Notes under the pieces: model-generated
What the model was told of the DNA's origin: nothing
Seen by the model: only the letters and a program-made list of their open reading frames with translations
Databases searched by the model: none
In this document: positions 6,388 through 12,779 of the stretch, in pieces
How the letters are laid out: the number at the start of each line of letters is the position of its first letter
Numbering within the stretch: the first letter of the stretch is position 1
Translations under genes and position numbers: made by a program
Source of the DNA: DASSFZ01 sp035693785
Lineage (GTDB): Bacteria; Chloroflexota; Anaerolineae; Fen-1058
Assembly (NCBI GenBank): GCA_035693785.1
Contig: DASSFZ010000156.1
Location: forward strand, 1 to 12,779
Reading direction: 5' to 3'
DNA length: 12,779 nt

Positions 6388-7587
6388 ATGGCGCAGGGAC
6401 AGGGATTGAGCCGCACGCTGATCGTCCTGCTGACGATTGCCGTGTCGATCTACCTGCTGGAGAAGCTGGGCGCGTTCGTGGCCGCGCTGGGCAACGTCGT
6501 TCTGCTGCTCGCGCTCTCGTGGCTGCTGGCCTTCGTGCTGCAGCCGGTGGTGAACTGGTTCGACCGCGGGATCGTGCCGCGCGGCGTGCTGCGCTGGGCG
6601 CACGCGCGCGCCGGTGATGCCTGGGGCGAGCGCCTGGAGCGCTTGAACCTGCCGTATGGGCTTGCCGTGGCCGTCGTGTTCCTGCTGGTGCTGGCCGCCC
6701 TGATCTTCGTCGTGCTCGAGTTGATCCCGGTCGTGATCGACCAGATTGCCCAAATCGCTCACAGCCTTATCACGATCACCGAAGATCTTCCCGGCGCTTT
6801 TCAGCGCGTTGCCGACTGGCTGAACGAAGTGCGCCAGCGCCTGGTCGTCGACTTGCGGATCGATCCGGCTGCTATCCCATTGCCATCACCAGAAGACCTG
6901 ATTGCCGAAGTGGGGCGTCTCGTTGCTGGGCTAGGCCAACTGGCGCTCGGCCTGGTGGCCGGTTTCGTCTTCTTCCTGACGCAATTGGTGCTGGTCTTCC
7001 TCATCGCCGCTTATATTCTGATCGACGGCCGCAAACTGGGGCGGGATATCTTGCAGGTGCTTCCCGATCGCCTGGCCGGTGACATCCGCGTCGCGTACAG
7101 CACGGTCGATCGCACCTTCGGCGGATTCGTGCGCGGCATGCTGCTGCAGGCGCTGTTGTACGGCAGCGTAGTGACGGCGTCGATGCTGCTGTTCGGGCTG
7201 TCCTACGCGCTCGTGGTCGGCGTCGCGACCGGCCTGCTCATGCTGATCCCGTACGTGGGCGGCATCATCGGGCTGGCGCTGCCGCTGCTCGCAGGTCTGA
7301 TCCAGTCCTCGCCCAACACATTGCCGCTCGTCCTGGTGCTCTTCATCTTCCAGGTGCTTCTGTTCAATCTGATCATGCCACGCATCCTGAGCCAGGCGCT
7401 GCGGGTGCCCACGCTGTTCGTGTTCGTCGCGCTGATCGTCGCCGCGCAGTTGATCGGAGTGTGGGGATTGCTGTTCGGCGTTCCGCTGGCGGCGGCGCTG
7501 TACTCGATCGCGCTGGCGCTGCTGCGGCGGATCAAGCATTACGCCGAAGCGCACGCGCCGAGCGAGCCAGGCCTGACGGATGGCTGA
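6388..7587 (+). CDS. AI-2E family transporter (TqsA/PerM-like membrane protein)
   Basis: This 399-residue polytopic membrane protein has about seven or eight membrane segments in the pattern of PF01594: two or three near the N-terminus (roughly residues 12-75 and 90-115), a soluble amphipathic central region (about 115-185), then a membrane-rich half. Hallmarks are IPYVGGIIG at 287-295 and GVWGLLFGVPLA at 357-368. Members export autoinducer-2 (TqsA), act as Na+/H+ or other exporters, or are uncharacterised permeases, so the substrate is open. The ATG at 6388 gives MAQGQGLSRTL directly before the first membrane segment, and a promoter lies just upstream; the frame is open further upstream but those residues do not look membrane-protein-like. 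Its stop overlaps the next start by 8 bp. Confidence 0.88.
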   Translation: MAQGQGLSRTLIVLLTIAVSIYLLEKLGAFVAALGNVVLLLALSWLLAFVLQPVVNWFDRGIVPRGVLRWAHARAGDAWGERLERLNLPYGLAVAVVFLLVLAALIFVVLELIPVVIDQIAQIAHSLITITEDLPGAFQRVADWLNEVRQRLVVDLRIDPAAIPLPSPEDLIAEVGRLVAGLGQLALGLVAGFVFFLTQLVLVFLIAAYILIDGRKLGRDILQVLPDRLAGDIRVAYSTVDRTFGGFVRGMLLQALLYGSVVTASMLLFGLSYALVVGVATGLLMLIPYVGGIIGLALPLLAGLIQSSPNTLPLVLVLFIFQVLLFNLIMPRILSQALRVPTLFVFVALIVAAQLIGVWGLLFGVPLAAALYSIALALLRRIKHYAEAHAPSEPGLTDG

Positions 7588-8404
7588 GCGCCGATGCGCA
7601 GGCTCCGTCGAATTGCGCGGCTCGGATCCCAATGCGGGCGAGCCGTTCTTCTTCGCGGGCGGGTCGATCGGCTGCGTGCTGCTGCACGGCTTCACGGCCG
7701 CGCCGCGCGAGATGCGCCCGATGGGGGAGTTCCTGAACGAGAGGGGCATCACCGTCCACGGCGTTCGCCTCGCCGGTCACGGAACCTGCCCCGAAGACCT
7801 GGCCCGCACGACCTGGCGTGACTGGTATACCTCTGCGCTCGACTCGGCGCGCGGTTTACGAGGGCGCTGCCGCGCGGTGTTTACCTGCGGCTTGTCGCTC
7901 GGCGGCGCGCTGTCCCTGTTGTTGGCGGCCGACAAAGAGGTCGACGGCGCGATCGCGATCAACACGCCACTGCGCCCTCATGACAAGCGCCTGAAGTATG
8001 CGCGCTTCCTGGCGCCGTTCAAGCCCTACACGCCGAAGGGGCTGGCGAATCTGTACGACCCGGCTGCGCTCGCCGATCATGCCGACTACTTTCGCGTTCC
8101 CACACGCGCGGCCGCGGAGCTGTACCGGCTGACGCGAGTTCTGGAGCACGCTTTGCCCTGCGTCGCCGCGCCGGTGCTGGTGATCCAGTCGCGACTCGAT
8201 CGGGTCGTCCCCCCTGAGGATGGGCAGACAATCTTCGATCGCATCGCGACTTCCGATAAGCGCCTGGTATGGCTGGCGCGCGGCGGTCACATCGCCACCG
8301 AGGATTACGACAAAGAGATCATATTTGAAGAGGCGCTGCATTTCATCGAAGCGCACAGCATCCAACTTCAAACCTCCAACCTCCAACATCATGACACGCG
8401 ATAA
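7580..8404 (+). CDS. alpha/beta hydrolase, carboxylesterase/monoacylglycerol-lipase-like
   Basis: This 274-residue serine hydrolase resembles the small carboxylesterase Est30 and bacterial monoacylglycerol lipases. The catalytic set is complete: oxyanion motif LHGF at residues 35-38, nucleophile S106 in GLSLGG, D207 in SRLDRVVPPEDG and H237 in RGGHIATEDYDKE. RLAGHGTCPEDL at 63-74 is typical of this branch. It hydrolyses ester bonds of short or medium acyl chains; no signal peptide is seen, so it is cytoplasmic. ATG 7580 overlaps the previous stop by 8 bp, indicating coupling. The last 14 or so residues (Gln/Ser/Asn/His-rich) are encoded by the low-complexity tract at 8362-8390 and run into the next gene, overlapping it by 14 bp; the true fold ends near FIEAHS. 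Confidence 0.92.
   Translation: MAERRCAGSVELRGSDPNAGEPFFFAGGSIGCVLLHGFTAAPREMRPMGEFLNERGITVHGVRLAGHGTCPEDLARTTWRDWYTSALDSARGLRGRCRAVFTCGLSLGGALSLLLAADKEVDGAIAINTPLRPHDKRLKYARFLAPFKPYTPKGLANLYDPAALADHADYFRVPTRAAAELYRLTRVLEHALPCVAAPVLVIQSRLDRVVPPEDGQTIFDRIATSDKRLVWLARGGHIATEDYDKEIIFEEALHFIEAHSIQLQTSNLQHHDTR
8362..8390 (+). repeat. G-free CAACTTCAA/CTCCAA low-complexity tract (copy B)
   Basis: This is a 29-base run without any G, beginning CCAACTTCAAACCTCCAACC. It encodes the tail of the esterase and occupies the place where the Shine-Dalgarno sequence of the MFS gene (ATG 8391) should be. It is related to the tracts at 2649-2704 and 6179-6206. Confidence 0.65.
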
Positions 8405-9632
8405 CAAGATCGTGACGATCTCGTTGTTCCTATGGGGCATCGGCGAGAGCATGTGGTTTTACATTCGCGGCCTGTATCTCGAAGGATTGGGGGCAATGCC
8501 GCAGGAAGTGGGGTTGGCGCTGGGGATCGCCGCGCTGACACACGCCGCAGCATACGTGTTGGGTGGTGTGCTCGCCGATCGCTTCGATCGAAAGTTCCTG
8601 CTGCTGGCCGGCTGGCTCACCGGCGTGGTCGCTCCGCCGCTCATGGCGCTCGCCGGCGACTGGCGCGCGTTCATGATCGGCTTTAGCGTGTACAACGTAT
8701 CCGCTTTCGTCGTCCCCGTCATCGACACCTACGTCACGCAGGCCGCCGGCCGCGCGCCGCTGGAGCGCGTGCTGCCGGTCGTATTCGCCGGTTACTGGGT
8801 GGGCAGCGTGCTCGGTCCGCAGGTTGGCAAGGCGTTATTGACGATGATGGACGAGCGCGGCATCTTGCTGGTCTCCTCGCTCGTGTTCGTCGCGTCGACG
8901 GTGGTGATTGCGTTCGTCCACGCCCAGCCTGCGGCGCGGCTGACCCTCTCTGGGGCTGGCTTGCGGCATTCGCGTGTGGGGCCGGTTCAAGCGCTGCGCC
9001 CTGCCCTGTCGTTCTTCGTCTACCTGTTCGCCATCTTCTTCAGCATGGCGCTCGGCGCGCAGTTGATCCCGAACTACCTGCTCCGCCTTGGCTGGCGGTC
9101 GATTGACGTCAGCGGGATCGTCAGCGCGCTGCCGCTCGGCATCGCCGTCCTGACCGTCGCCGTCGGCCACTTCGCAGCAGGTCGCAACCGGCGCGGACTG
9201 CTGGCGTCCCAGGCATTAGTGCTGGCCGGAATCGCCGCGTTCGCATTCGGCGCGCCGGCCTGGGGAGGGTTTGCCGTGGCAGGGTACTTGCTGTTGGGCG
9301 GGTTCGATGCGGCGCGGCAGCAGGCGCTGGCCCGGATGCCGCGCTACGTGCGGCAGGAGCAGCGTGGCCTGGCTTTCGGCATGGCGTCGACCGTGGGCGA
9401 AGGCGCGATCGCGGCGGCTTCGGTGATCGGCGGCGTATTGTTCGCGCTCGATCCGGCGCTGCCCTTCTACGCCGGCCTGATGCTGATCCCGGCCGGCATG
9501 GCGCTGACGCTGCGCCTGCGCCGCCCGCAGACCGCCGTGGCCGCCGATGTGACGGCGGCGCATGCTGGGGCAACAGTTGCACTGTCGCCCGGCGTCCGCA
9601 GTCCAACTGCGGACGAACGGACTTGTGGGTGA
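8391..9632 (+). CDS. major facilitator superfamily transporter
   Basis: This 413-residue membrane protein has about twelve hydrophobic segments in two halves. The MFS motif A is clear between the second and third segments, GGVLADRFDRK at residues 58-68. The first segment starts at once (KIVTISLFLWGIG at 6-18), so ATG 8391 is the only sensible start, although no purine-rich ribosome site precedes it; translation probably depends on reinitiation after the overlapping esterase. The membrane fold ends near TLRLRRP; the remaining C-terminus of about 35 residues is an Ala/Thr/Gly-rich tail partly encoded by two tandem hairpin repeats (9568-9614). The substrate is unknown; drug or sugar export is possible. 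Its 3' end lies upstream of the Nudix gene. Confidence 0.88.
   Translation: MTRDNKIVTISLFLWGIGESMWFYIRGLYLEGLGAMPQEVGLALGIAALTHAAAYVLGGVLADRFDRKFLLLAGWLTGVVAPPLMALAGDWRAFMIGFSVYNVSAFVVPVIDTYVTQAAGRAPLERVLPVVFAGYWVGSVLGPQVGKALLTMMDERGILLVSSLVFVASTVVIAFVHAQPAARLTLSGAGLRHSRVGPVQALRPALSFFVYLFAIFFSMALGAQLIPNYLLRLGWRSIDVSGIVSALPLGIAVLTVAVGHFAAGRNRRGLLASQALVLAGIAAFAFGAPAWGGFAVAGYLLLGGFDAARQQALARMPRYVRQEQRGLAFGMASTVGEGAIAAASVIGGVLFALDPALPFYAGLMLIPAGMALTLRLRRPQTAVAADVTAAHAGATVALSPGVRSPTADERTCG
9568..9614 (+). repeat. tandem triloop palindromes (REP-like)
   Basis: Two adjacent hairpins lie three bases apart. The first has arms 9568-9577 and 9581-9590 (10 bp with one A-C mismatch) around a TGC loop. 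The second has perfect 9-bp arms GTCCGCAGT at 9594-9602 and 9606-9614 around a CCA loop. Both share the CAGT/ACTG stem top. They are inside the extreme 3' end of the MFS coding region and have no T-run. They look like dispersed REP-type palindromes, which often protect or delimit mRNA ends. Confidence 0.55.
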
Positions 9633-9654
9633 CCACCGGAAAGCGGGGAACGAT

Positions 9655-10173
9655 TTGAGCATCCGCGAGAACCTGATGTGGGAAGGCCGCACGCTCACGG
9701 CGACATGGCTGCCTGCGCCGTTCATGCCTGCGCTCGACCAGGTGACGCAGGCTAGCGGCGTGTGCTTCACCGGCAGCGGCAAGATCGTCCTGGTGGCAGG
9801 TCACACCGGCAAGTGGGCGCTGCCCGGCGGGCATGTCGAGCCAGGCGAGACGCTGGAGCAGACGCTGGCGCGCGAAGTGCTGGAGGAAGCTTGCGCGATA
9901 GTCACGCAGTCCGAGTATCTCGGCGCGCAGGAGGTGAGCGATCCGGACAATCCGACCGGCCCGCGCGTCTACTATCAGGCGCGATTCTGGGCGCGCGTCG
10001 AGCTGAAGCGGTTCGAGCCACGGTTCGAGCGGATGCAGCGCACGCTGATCGCGCCGTCCGCGTTTCAGTCGACGCTGCGCTGGCGCACTGAACGTATCGC
10101 GCAAGCGATCCTGGACGCCGCGCTCGCGGCGGAAACCCGTTACCGGTCGCGCCCGCGCAAGAGCGCGTCTTAA
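9655..10173 (+). CDS. Nudix hydrolase
   Basis: This protein of about 172 residues has a single Nudix domain, cleaving nucleoside diphosphates linked to other groups. The box GX5EX7REUXEEXGU runs from residue 59 to 81: GHVEPGE then TLEQTLAREVLEE are intact, including the metal-binding REVLEE glutamates, but the late Gly is Cys (EEACA). The substrate is not predictable. Start choice: TTG 9655 lies behind GGGGAA at 9645-9650; ATG 9676 is an alternative; the ATG at 9562 is unlikely because that extension is encoded by hairpin repeats and overlaps the MFS gene by 71 bp. The stop codon is inside the left arm of the palindromic region that follows. A gap of 22 bp separates it from the MFS gene. Confidence 0.85.
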   Translation: MSIRENLMWEGRTLTATWLPAPFMPALDQVTQASGVCFTGSGKIVLVAGHTGKWALPGGHVEPGETLEQTLAREVLEEACAIVTQSEYLGAQEVSDPDNPTGPRVYYQARFWARVELKRFEPRFERMQRTLIAPSAFQSTLRWRTERIAQAILDAALAAETRYRSRPRKSAS

Positions 10174-10263
10174 AACCCGTGGAGCGGGCATCCCTATACC
10201 CGCTGTTGATGCATGGGGATGCGTCAACCACGGGTTGGGGATGCGTCAACACAGGGTTTTAAG
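10169..10263 (+). repeat. multi-branch palindromic intergenic element
   Basis: This highly structured stretch lies between the Nudix and glycosidase genes. The outer stem pairs 10169-10178 (CTTAAAACCC) with 10254-10263, and 10179-10181 with 10250-10252 across one bulged A. Inside are a 6-bp hairpin (10183-10188/10199-10204) and, directly next to it, a 9-bp hairpin with one G-U pair (10205-10213/10220-10228). A 14-base direct repeat GGGGATGCGTCAAC occurs at 10215-10228 and 10237-10250. An alternative 9-bp pairing joins 10174-10182 to 10228-10236. It may be a dispersed repeat or a regulatory leader for the downstream gene. Confidence 0.6.
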
Positions 10264-10297
10264 ACAGTCTCCAAGAGGGTGAAGGAGGAAATCGGCG

Positions 10298-12478
10298 ATG
10301 AGGTGGACGCGGCGTGATTTCCTGCGCGCGCTCGCCGTGACACTAGGGGCGGCGGCGCCTCCCCCTGACGGCTACAAGATCTACTTGCCTCTCGTGACGA
10401 GAAGCAGCGCGTACGCCGCCGATCTGGGCGGCGGCGTATGGGTGATCGGCAACGATCTCGTCGAGCAGCGCATCGCCTTCATCGGCGGTGGGCTGTTCAC
10501 AAGGTCGTTTCTCCATAAGGCTAGCGGGCGGGATTGGTGCGCTTCGGCGTCGTCGCCGGTGTTCTTCCTTGAGGAAGAGGAGGCAGAGCTGACTTCCGTG
10601 GACGGCTGGGTGCACATCGAGTCAGCGGCGCTCAACTTCGGCGACGGCGCAAAACTGACGGTAACCATGCAGCACGCGTCGCGCCCGATCCGCACGCATG
10701 CCCACTTTCACGTGTGGTCCGACGCGCCGGTCGTGCGCTCCTGGACCGAATACGAGAATATCGGCGCCGGCACGCGCCAGTTGCAGGCGCAGTCCTTCTG
10801 CGCCCTGACGCTGGGCGCGGCTGGCGCGCTCGAAGTCGTATGGGTCGCGCCGTTTAGCTGGCTCTGGGATCGCACGGACGATTCATTTGTCACGCACCGC
10901 GAGACACTCCAGAACCCCGGCCAGGAGCGGCATCTAGTGATGGGGCCGTACGCCGCAGAGGATGTGGGCGGTTACAACGTCGTCACCTATCGGCCGTCGT
11001 GCGGATGGTTCGCGTTTCATCAGAAGACCCTCGGCGCGGGCCTGTTCGGCGGCGTCGAGTGGAGCGGCGCGTGCGAAGCTCACCTATCGCTGAATGACTC
11101 CGGCCAGGGGCGGATTGGCATCGGGCACTGGCGGCCGGCCTTTACGCACGCAGCCGGGCCGGGCGAGCGTGTGACGTCGCCAGTCGCGTTCGTCGGCCCG
11201 TTCGAGGGCGCGCTCGACGAGGCCGCCCATCTCACTCACCGGCTGGCAAAGGCCCACTATATCCCCGCTCGGCCTTCGATCCGCGTGCCTGCCGGGGCAG
11301 AGTTCCCCTACGTGATGGCTGACACGTGGGGCTACGGCCCGAATATCGACGAGGCCGGGCTGGGCGTGTTCGTCGATCGGGCGGCCGAGATCGGCGTCGA
11401 GGCGTTGACGATCGACGAAGGCTGGGAGGCGCGCATCGGCGACTGGGTGTCGCACCCGGCGCGCTTTCCGAGCGGCTTGCGTGCCATGGTCGACACCATA
11501 CACAGTAAGAGTATGGCTGCCGGATTGTGGTTTGCCTTCGCCAACGTCGATCCGGACTCGGCGGTTGCGCGCGCGCATCCCGACTGGCTGGCGACGCGGG
11601 GCGGCTCGCCCATCGGGGGGTCGTTCAACACACAAGTGTTATGCCTGAGCCATCCTGACGCGCGGGCGTGGGTGGCTGCCGAGTTCGACCGCATCGTCGC
11701 CGAGTTCGACGTGGACGCCCTCGTGCAGGACTTCGAGACCATCGCGCGCTGCGACAACCCGGCGCACGCGGCGTGGCATCAGGCGGTGGACTCCGAATAT
11801 CGCAACGTCCTGGCATTATGGGAGCTCATCGACGGCGTGCGGGCGCGGCATCCGAACGTAATGATCGAGAACAACTGGAGCGGCGGGCGCGTGATGGACT
11901 TCGGCATGCTGCGCCGATACGACACGTCGGTGTGCGACGACTACAACCAGGCGGCGCGCAATCGCGGCGCGTCGTTCGGCGTAACGCACTTCTTCCCGCC
12001 CACCTTCGTCTCCAAATACATGGGCGCGGAGGCGCTGCCGTTCGATTACCAGACGCGCAGCTACTTCTTCGGCGGGCCGTGGAATCTGATGACCGATTTG
12101 CCCGCGCAGGACGCGCAGATGCTGGCCGGTGCAATCGGAGCGTACAAGGAACTGAGGGAACTGATCCGCGACGGGCGCGTGGTTCACCTCCTCGCGCCGT
12201 CGTTCAGCGGTACCGGGCCAAATCGTTATCAGATTTCGTGGGACGCGATTCAGGCGGTCGAGCCGGGGAGGAATCGAGCCGTTTTGCTGATCGGACGCGG
12301 CCTGGCCGGGCCGGGGACGTACAACGTCAAGCCGCAAGGGCTGAATCCGACGAAAGTGTATGCGCTCGCCGCGTCGTCTGGCACGAATTATGGCAGCCGC
12401 TCAGGCGCAGACCTGATGGCGAATGGGATCGACGTGAGCCTGCCGGAGCGCGCGCACGAGACGATCGCCCTCGCATAA
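10298..12478 (+). CDS. Tat-exported GH36-like glycosidase (alpha-galactosidase superfamily)
   Basis: This 726-residue protein has a twin-arginine signal (WTRRDFLRALAVTLGAAA, residues 3-20) and a KIYLPLVTRSSA segment (27-38), so it should be folded in the cytoplasm and exported. A beta-sandwich N-terminal domain (about 45-325) precedes a (beta/alpha)8 domain (about 335-630) and a short C-terminal beta domain. The barrel follows GH36: DTWGYGPNIDEAGL, VEALTIDEGWEARIGDWVSH, FPSGLRAMVDTIHSKSM, GLWFAFANVDPDS and HPDWL. The nucleophile is probably D478 (LVQDFE), and the acid/base D547 or D548 (TSVCDDYN). ENNWSGGRVMDFGML at 524-538 matches the family's ESCASGG block. The usual Lys two residues before the nucleophile is Val476, so specificity may differ from alpha-galactosidase. 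AGGAGG at 10283-10288 supports the ATG. It is preceded by the palindromic leader. Confidence 0.86.
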   Translation: MRWTRRDFLRALAVTLGAAAPPPDGYKIYLPLVTRSSAYAADLGGGVWVIGNDLVEQRIAFIGGGLFTRSFLHKASGRDWCASASSPVFFLEEEEAELTSVDGWVHIESAALNFGDGAKLTVTMQHASRPIRTHAHFHVWSDAPVVRSWTEYENIGAGTRQLQAQSFCALTLGAAGALEVVWVAPFSWLWDRTDDSFVTHRETLQNPGQERHLVMGPYAAEDVGGYNVVTYRPSCGWFAFHQKTLGAGLFGGVEWSGACEAHLSLNDSGQGRIGIGHWRPAFTHAAGPGERVTSPVAFVGPFEGALDEAAHLTHRLAKAHYIPARPSIRVPAGAEFPYVMADTWGYGPNIDEAGLGVFVDRAAEIGVEALTIDEGWEARIGDWVSHPARFPSGLRAMVDTIHSKSMAAGLWFAFANVDPDSAVARAHPDWLATRGGSPIGGSFNTQVLCLSHPDARAWVAAEFDRIVAEFDVDALVQDFETIARCDNPAHAAWHQAVDSEYRNVLALWELIDGVRARHPNVMIENNWSGGRVMDFGMLRRYDTSVCDDYNQAARNRGASFGVTHFFPPTFVSKYMGAEALPFDYQTRSYFFGGPWNLMTDLPAQDAQMLAGAIGAYKELRELIRDGRVVHLLAPSFSGTGPNRYQISWDAIQAVEPGRNRAVLLIGRGLAGPGTYNVKPQGLNPTKVYALAASSGTNYGSRSGADLMANGIDVSLPERAHETIALA

Positions 12479-12509
12479 CGCAGCCTCTGGCCGCAACCAA
12501 AACACTAAC

Positions 12510-12533
12510 CACGGATGGCACGGATTACACGGA
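12510..12533 (+). repeat. period-9 CACGGA repeat
   Basis: Three exact CACGGA units begin at 12510, 12519 and 12528, each nine bases apart. It lies 32 bases after the glycosidase stop in non-coding DNA. Such CACGGAT-type short tandem tracts are scattered through several unrelated bacterial phyla; I see only this copy in the window. The rest of the gap between 12479 and 12742 shows no gene and no clear terminator. Confidence 0.6.
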
Positions 12534-12620
12534 CATTGAGAGGCCGCTTTGGGACAGTGAAGACTTCCGAAGACACATGCTTGTCACTTGAGAAGAGCGA
12601 TTGTGCTCGGCGACCACTGG

Positions 12621-12629
12621 TGCTATACT
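12621..12629 (+). promoter_or_regulatory. extended -10 promoter for the gene at the window end
   Basis: TGCTATACT is an extended -10 element, with a weak TTGTGC (12601-12606) 17 bases before its TATACT. Transcription would start near 12636, giving a leader of about 107 bases before the ATG at 12743. A second -10-like TACAAT at 12698-12703 has no -35 partner and is a weaker alternative. Confidence 0.5.
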
Positions 12630-12742
12630 TTGTTTGCAGTCAGGGATGTTCACTTAAAGCCGACAACGCTCTCCTCAGTTCTCCGCAGCACAACGTATAC
12701 AATTCTGACCATCGTTCAGAATCCCTGCCAGGAGGCATGCGC

Positions 12743-12779
12743 ATGAGCACCCGGCACCTTCGCACCAGGCTTTCAGTCG
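12743..12779 (+). CDS. N-terminal start of an unidentified protein (truncated by window end)
   Basis: Only twelve codons are in the window (MSTRHLRTRLSV). The ATG at 12743 follows AGGAGG at 12730-12735 with an ideal seven-base gap, and an extended -10 promoter lies upstream, so a real gene start is likely; the in-frame ATG at 12737 is too close to the ribosome site. The basic N-terminus would suit a membrane protein such as a sensor kinase, but twelve residues cannot show this. Confidence 0.6.
   Translation, partial: MSTRHLRTRLSV

Noticed and set aside
6931..7752. 273-codon open frame on the minus strand
   Set aside because: It is antisense to the AI-2E family gene; the Gln/Asp/Glu/His-rich product is what membrane-protein codons give when read backwards.
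9562..9654. Longer N-terminus for the Nudix protein from ATG 9562
   Set aside because: It would overlap the MFS gene by 71 bp and be encoded by the tandem hairpin repeats; TTG 9655 has a better ribosome site.
9121..10227. 368-codon open frame on the minus strand
   Set aside because: It lies antisense to the MFS end and the whole Nudix gene, and its product is Arg/Pro/Ala-rich with no domain, as expected for antisense frames in GC-rich DNA.
10215..10250. Possible CRISPR fragment (two 14-base direct repeats)
   Set aside because: Only two copies, a spacer of just 8 bases, and no cas genes nearby.
12698..12703. Second promoter TACAAT before the last gene
   Set aside because: No -35 partner at 16-18 bases and no extended TG; the extended -10 at 12621-12629 is better supported.
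1..12779. tRNA or rRNA genes
   Set aside because: I saw no cloverleaf with a TTCRA-type arm and no rRNA-like stretch; the gaps between genes are all short and are accounted for by repeats, promoters or a terminator.

Overview
The window is a GC-rich bacterial chromosome segment with tightly packed genes. The mix suggests a Chloroflexota relative, possibly Anaerolineae-like. The clues are an F420-type LLM oxidoreductase, a THEP1-type NTPase, a secreted GH36-like glycosidase whose signal region carries a YLPLV motif, and many small low-complexity repeats at gene borders. This assignment is inference from gene content and style; no rRNA or other marker gene is complete here.

Layout, left to right. 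(1) The 3' end of tsaD (tRNA t6A synthesis) is followed 22 bp later by a UbiA-family membrane prenyltransferase. (2) A 100-bp imperfect palindrome flanked by TA looks like a MITE. (3) A five-gene co-directional operon spans 1349-5606: a DUF4286-like small protein, an extended SDR, an aldo/keto reductase, an alpha/beta-hydrolase-fold protein that has lost its catalytic signature, and an F420-dependent LLM oxidoreductase. The first two and last two genes overlap by ATGA. A stem-loop with a T-run ends the operon. (4) One minus-strand gene encodes a THEP1-type NTPase and has its own extended -10 promoter. (5) A second plus-strand run covers 6388-10173: an AI-2E family membrane protein, a serine esterase, an MFS transporter and a Nudix hydrolase. 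(6) A structured 95-nt intergenic region leads into a Tat-exported GH36-like glycosidase. (7) A repeat-bearing intergenic region with an extended -10 promoter precedes the first codons of another gene at the window end.

The 1349-5606 operon reads as an undefined redox pathway, with NAD(P)H- and F420-type oxidoreductases around a probable non-catalytic hydrolase fold; its substrate cannot be told from sequence. The most distinctive non-coding feature is the density of short repeats placed at gene ends. They include a MITE-like palindrome, three G-poor CAACTTCAA-type tracts, a period-7 repeat that builds a terminator, two tandem triloop hairpins, a multi-branch palindromic leader and a period-9 CACGGA repeat. 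Several of them have become part of the 3' ends of coding regions or replaced Shine-Dalgarno sequences.
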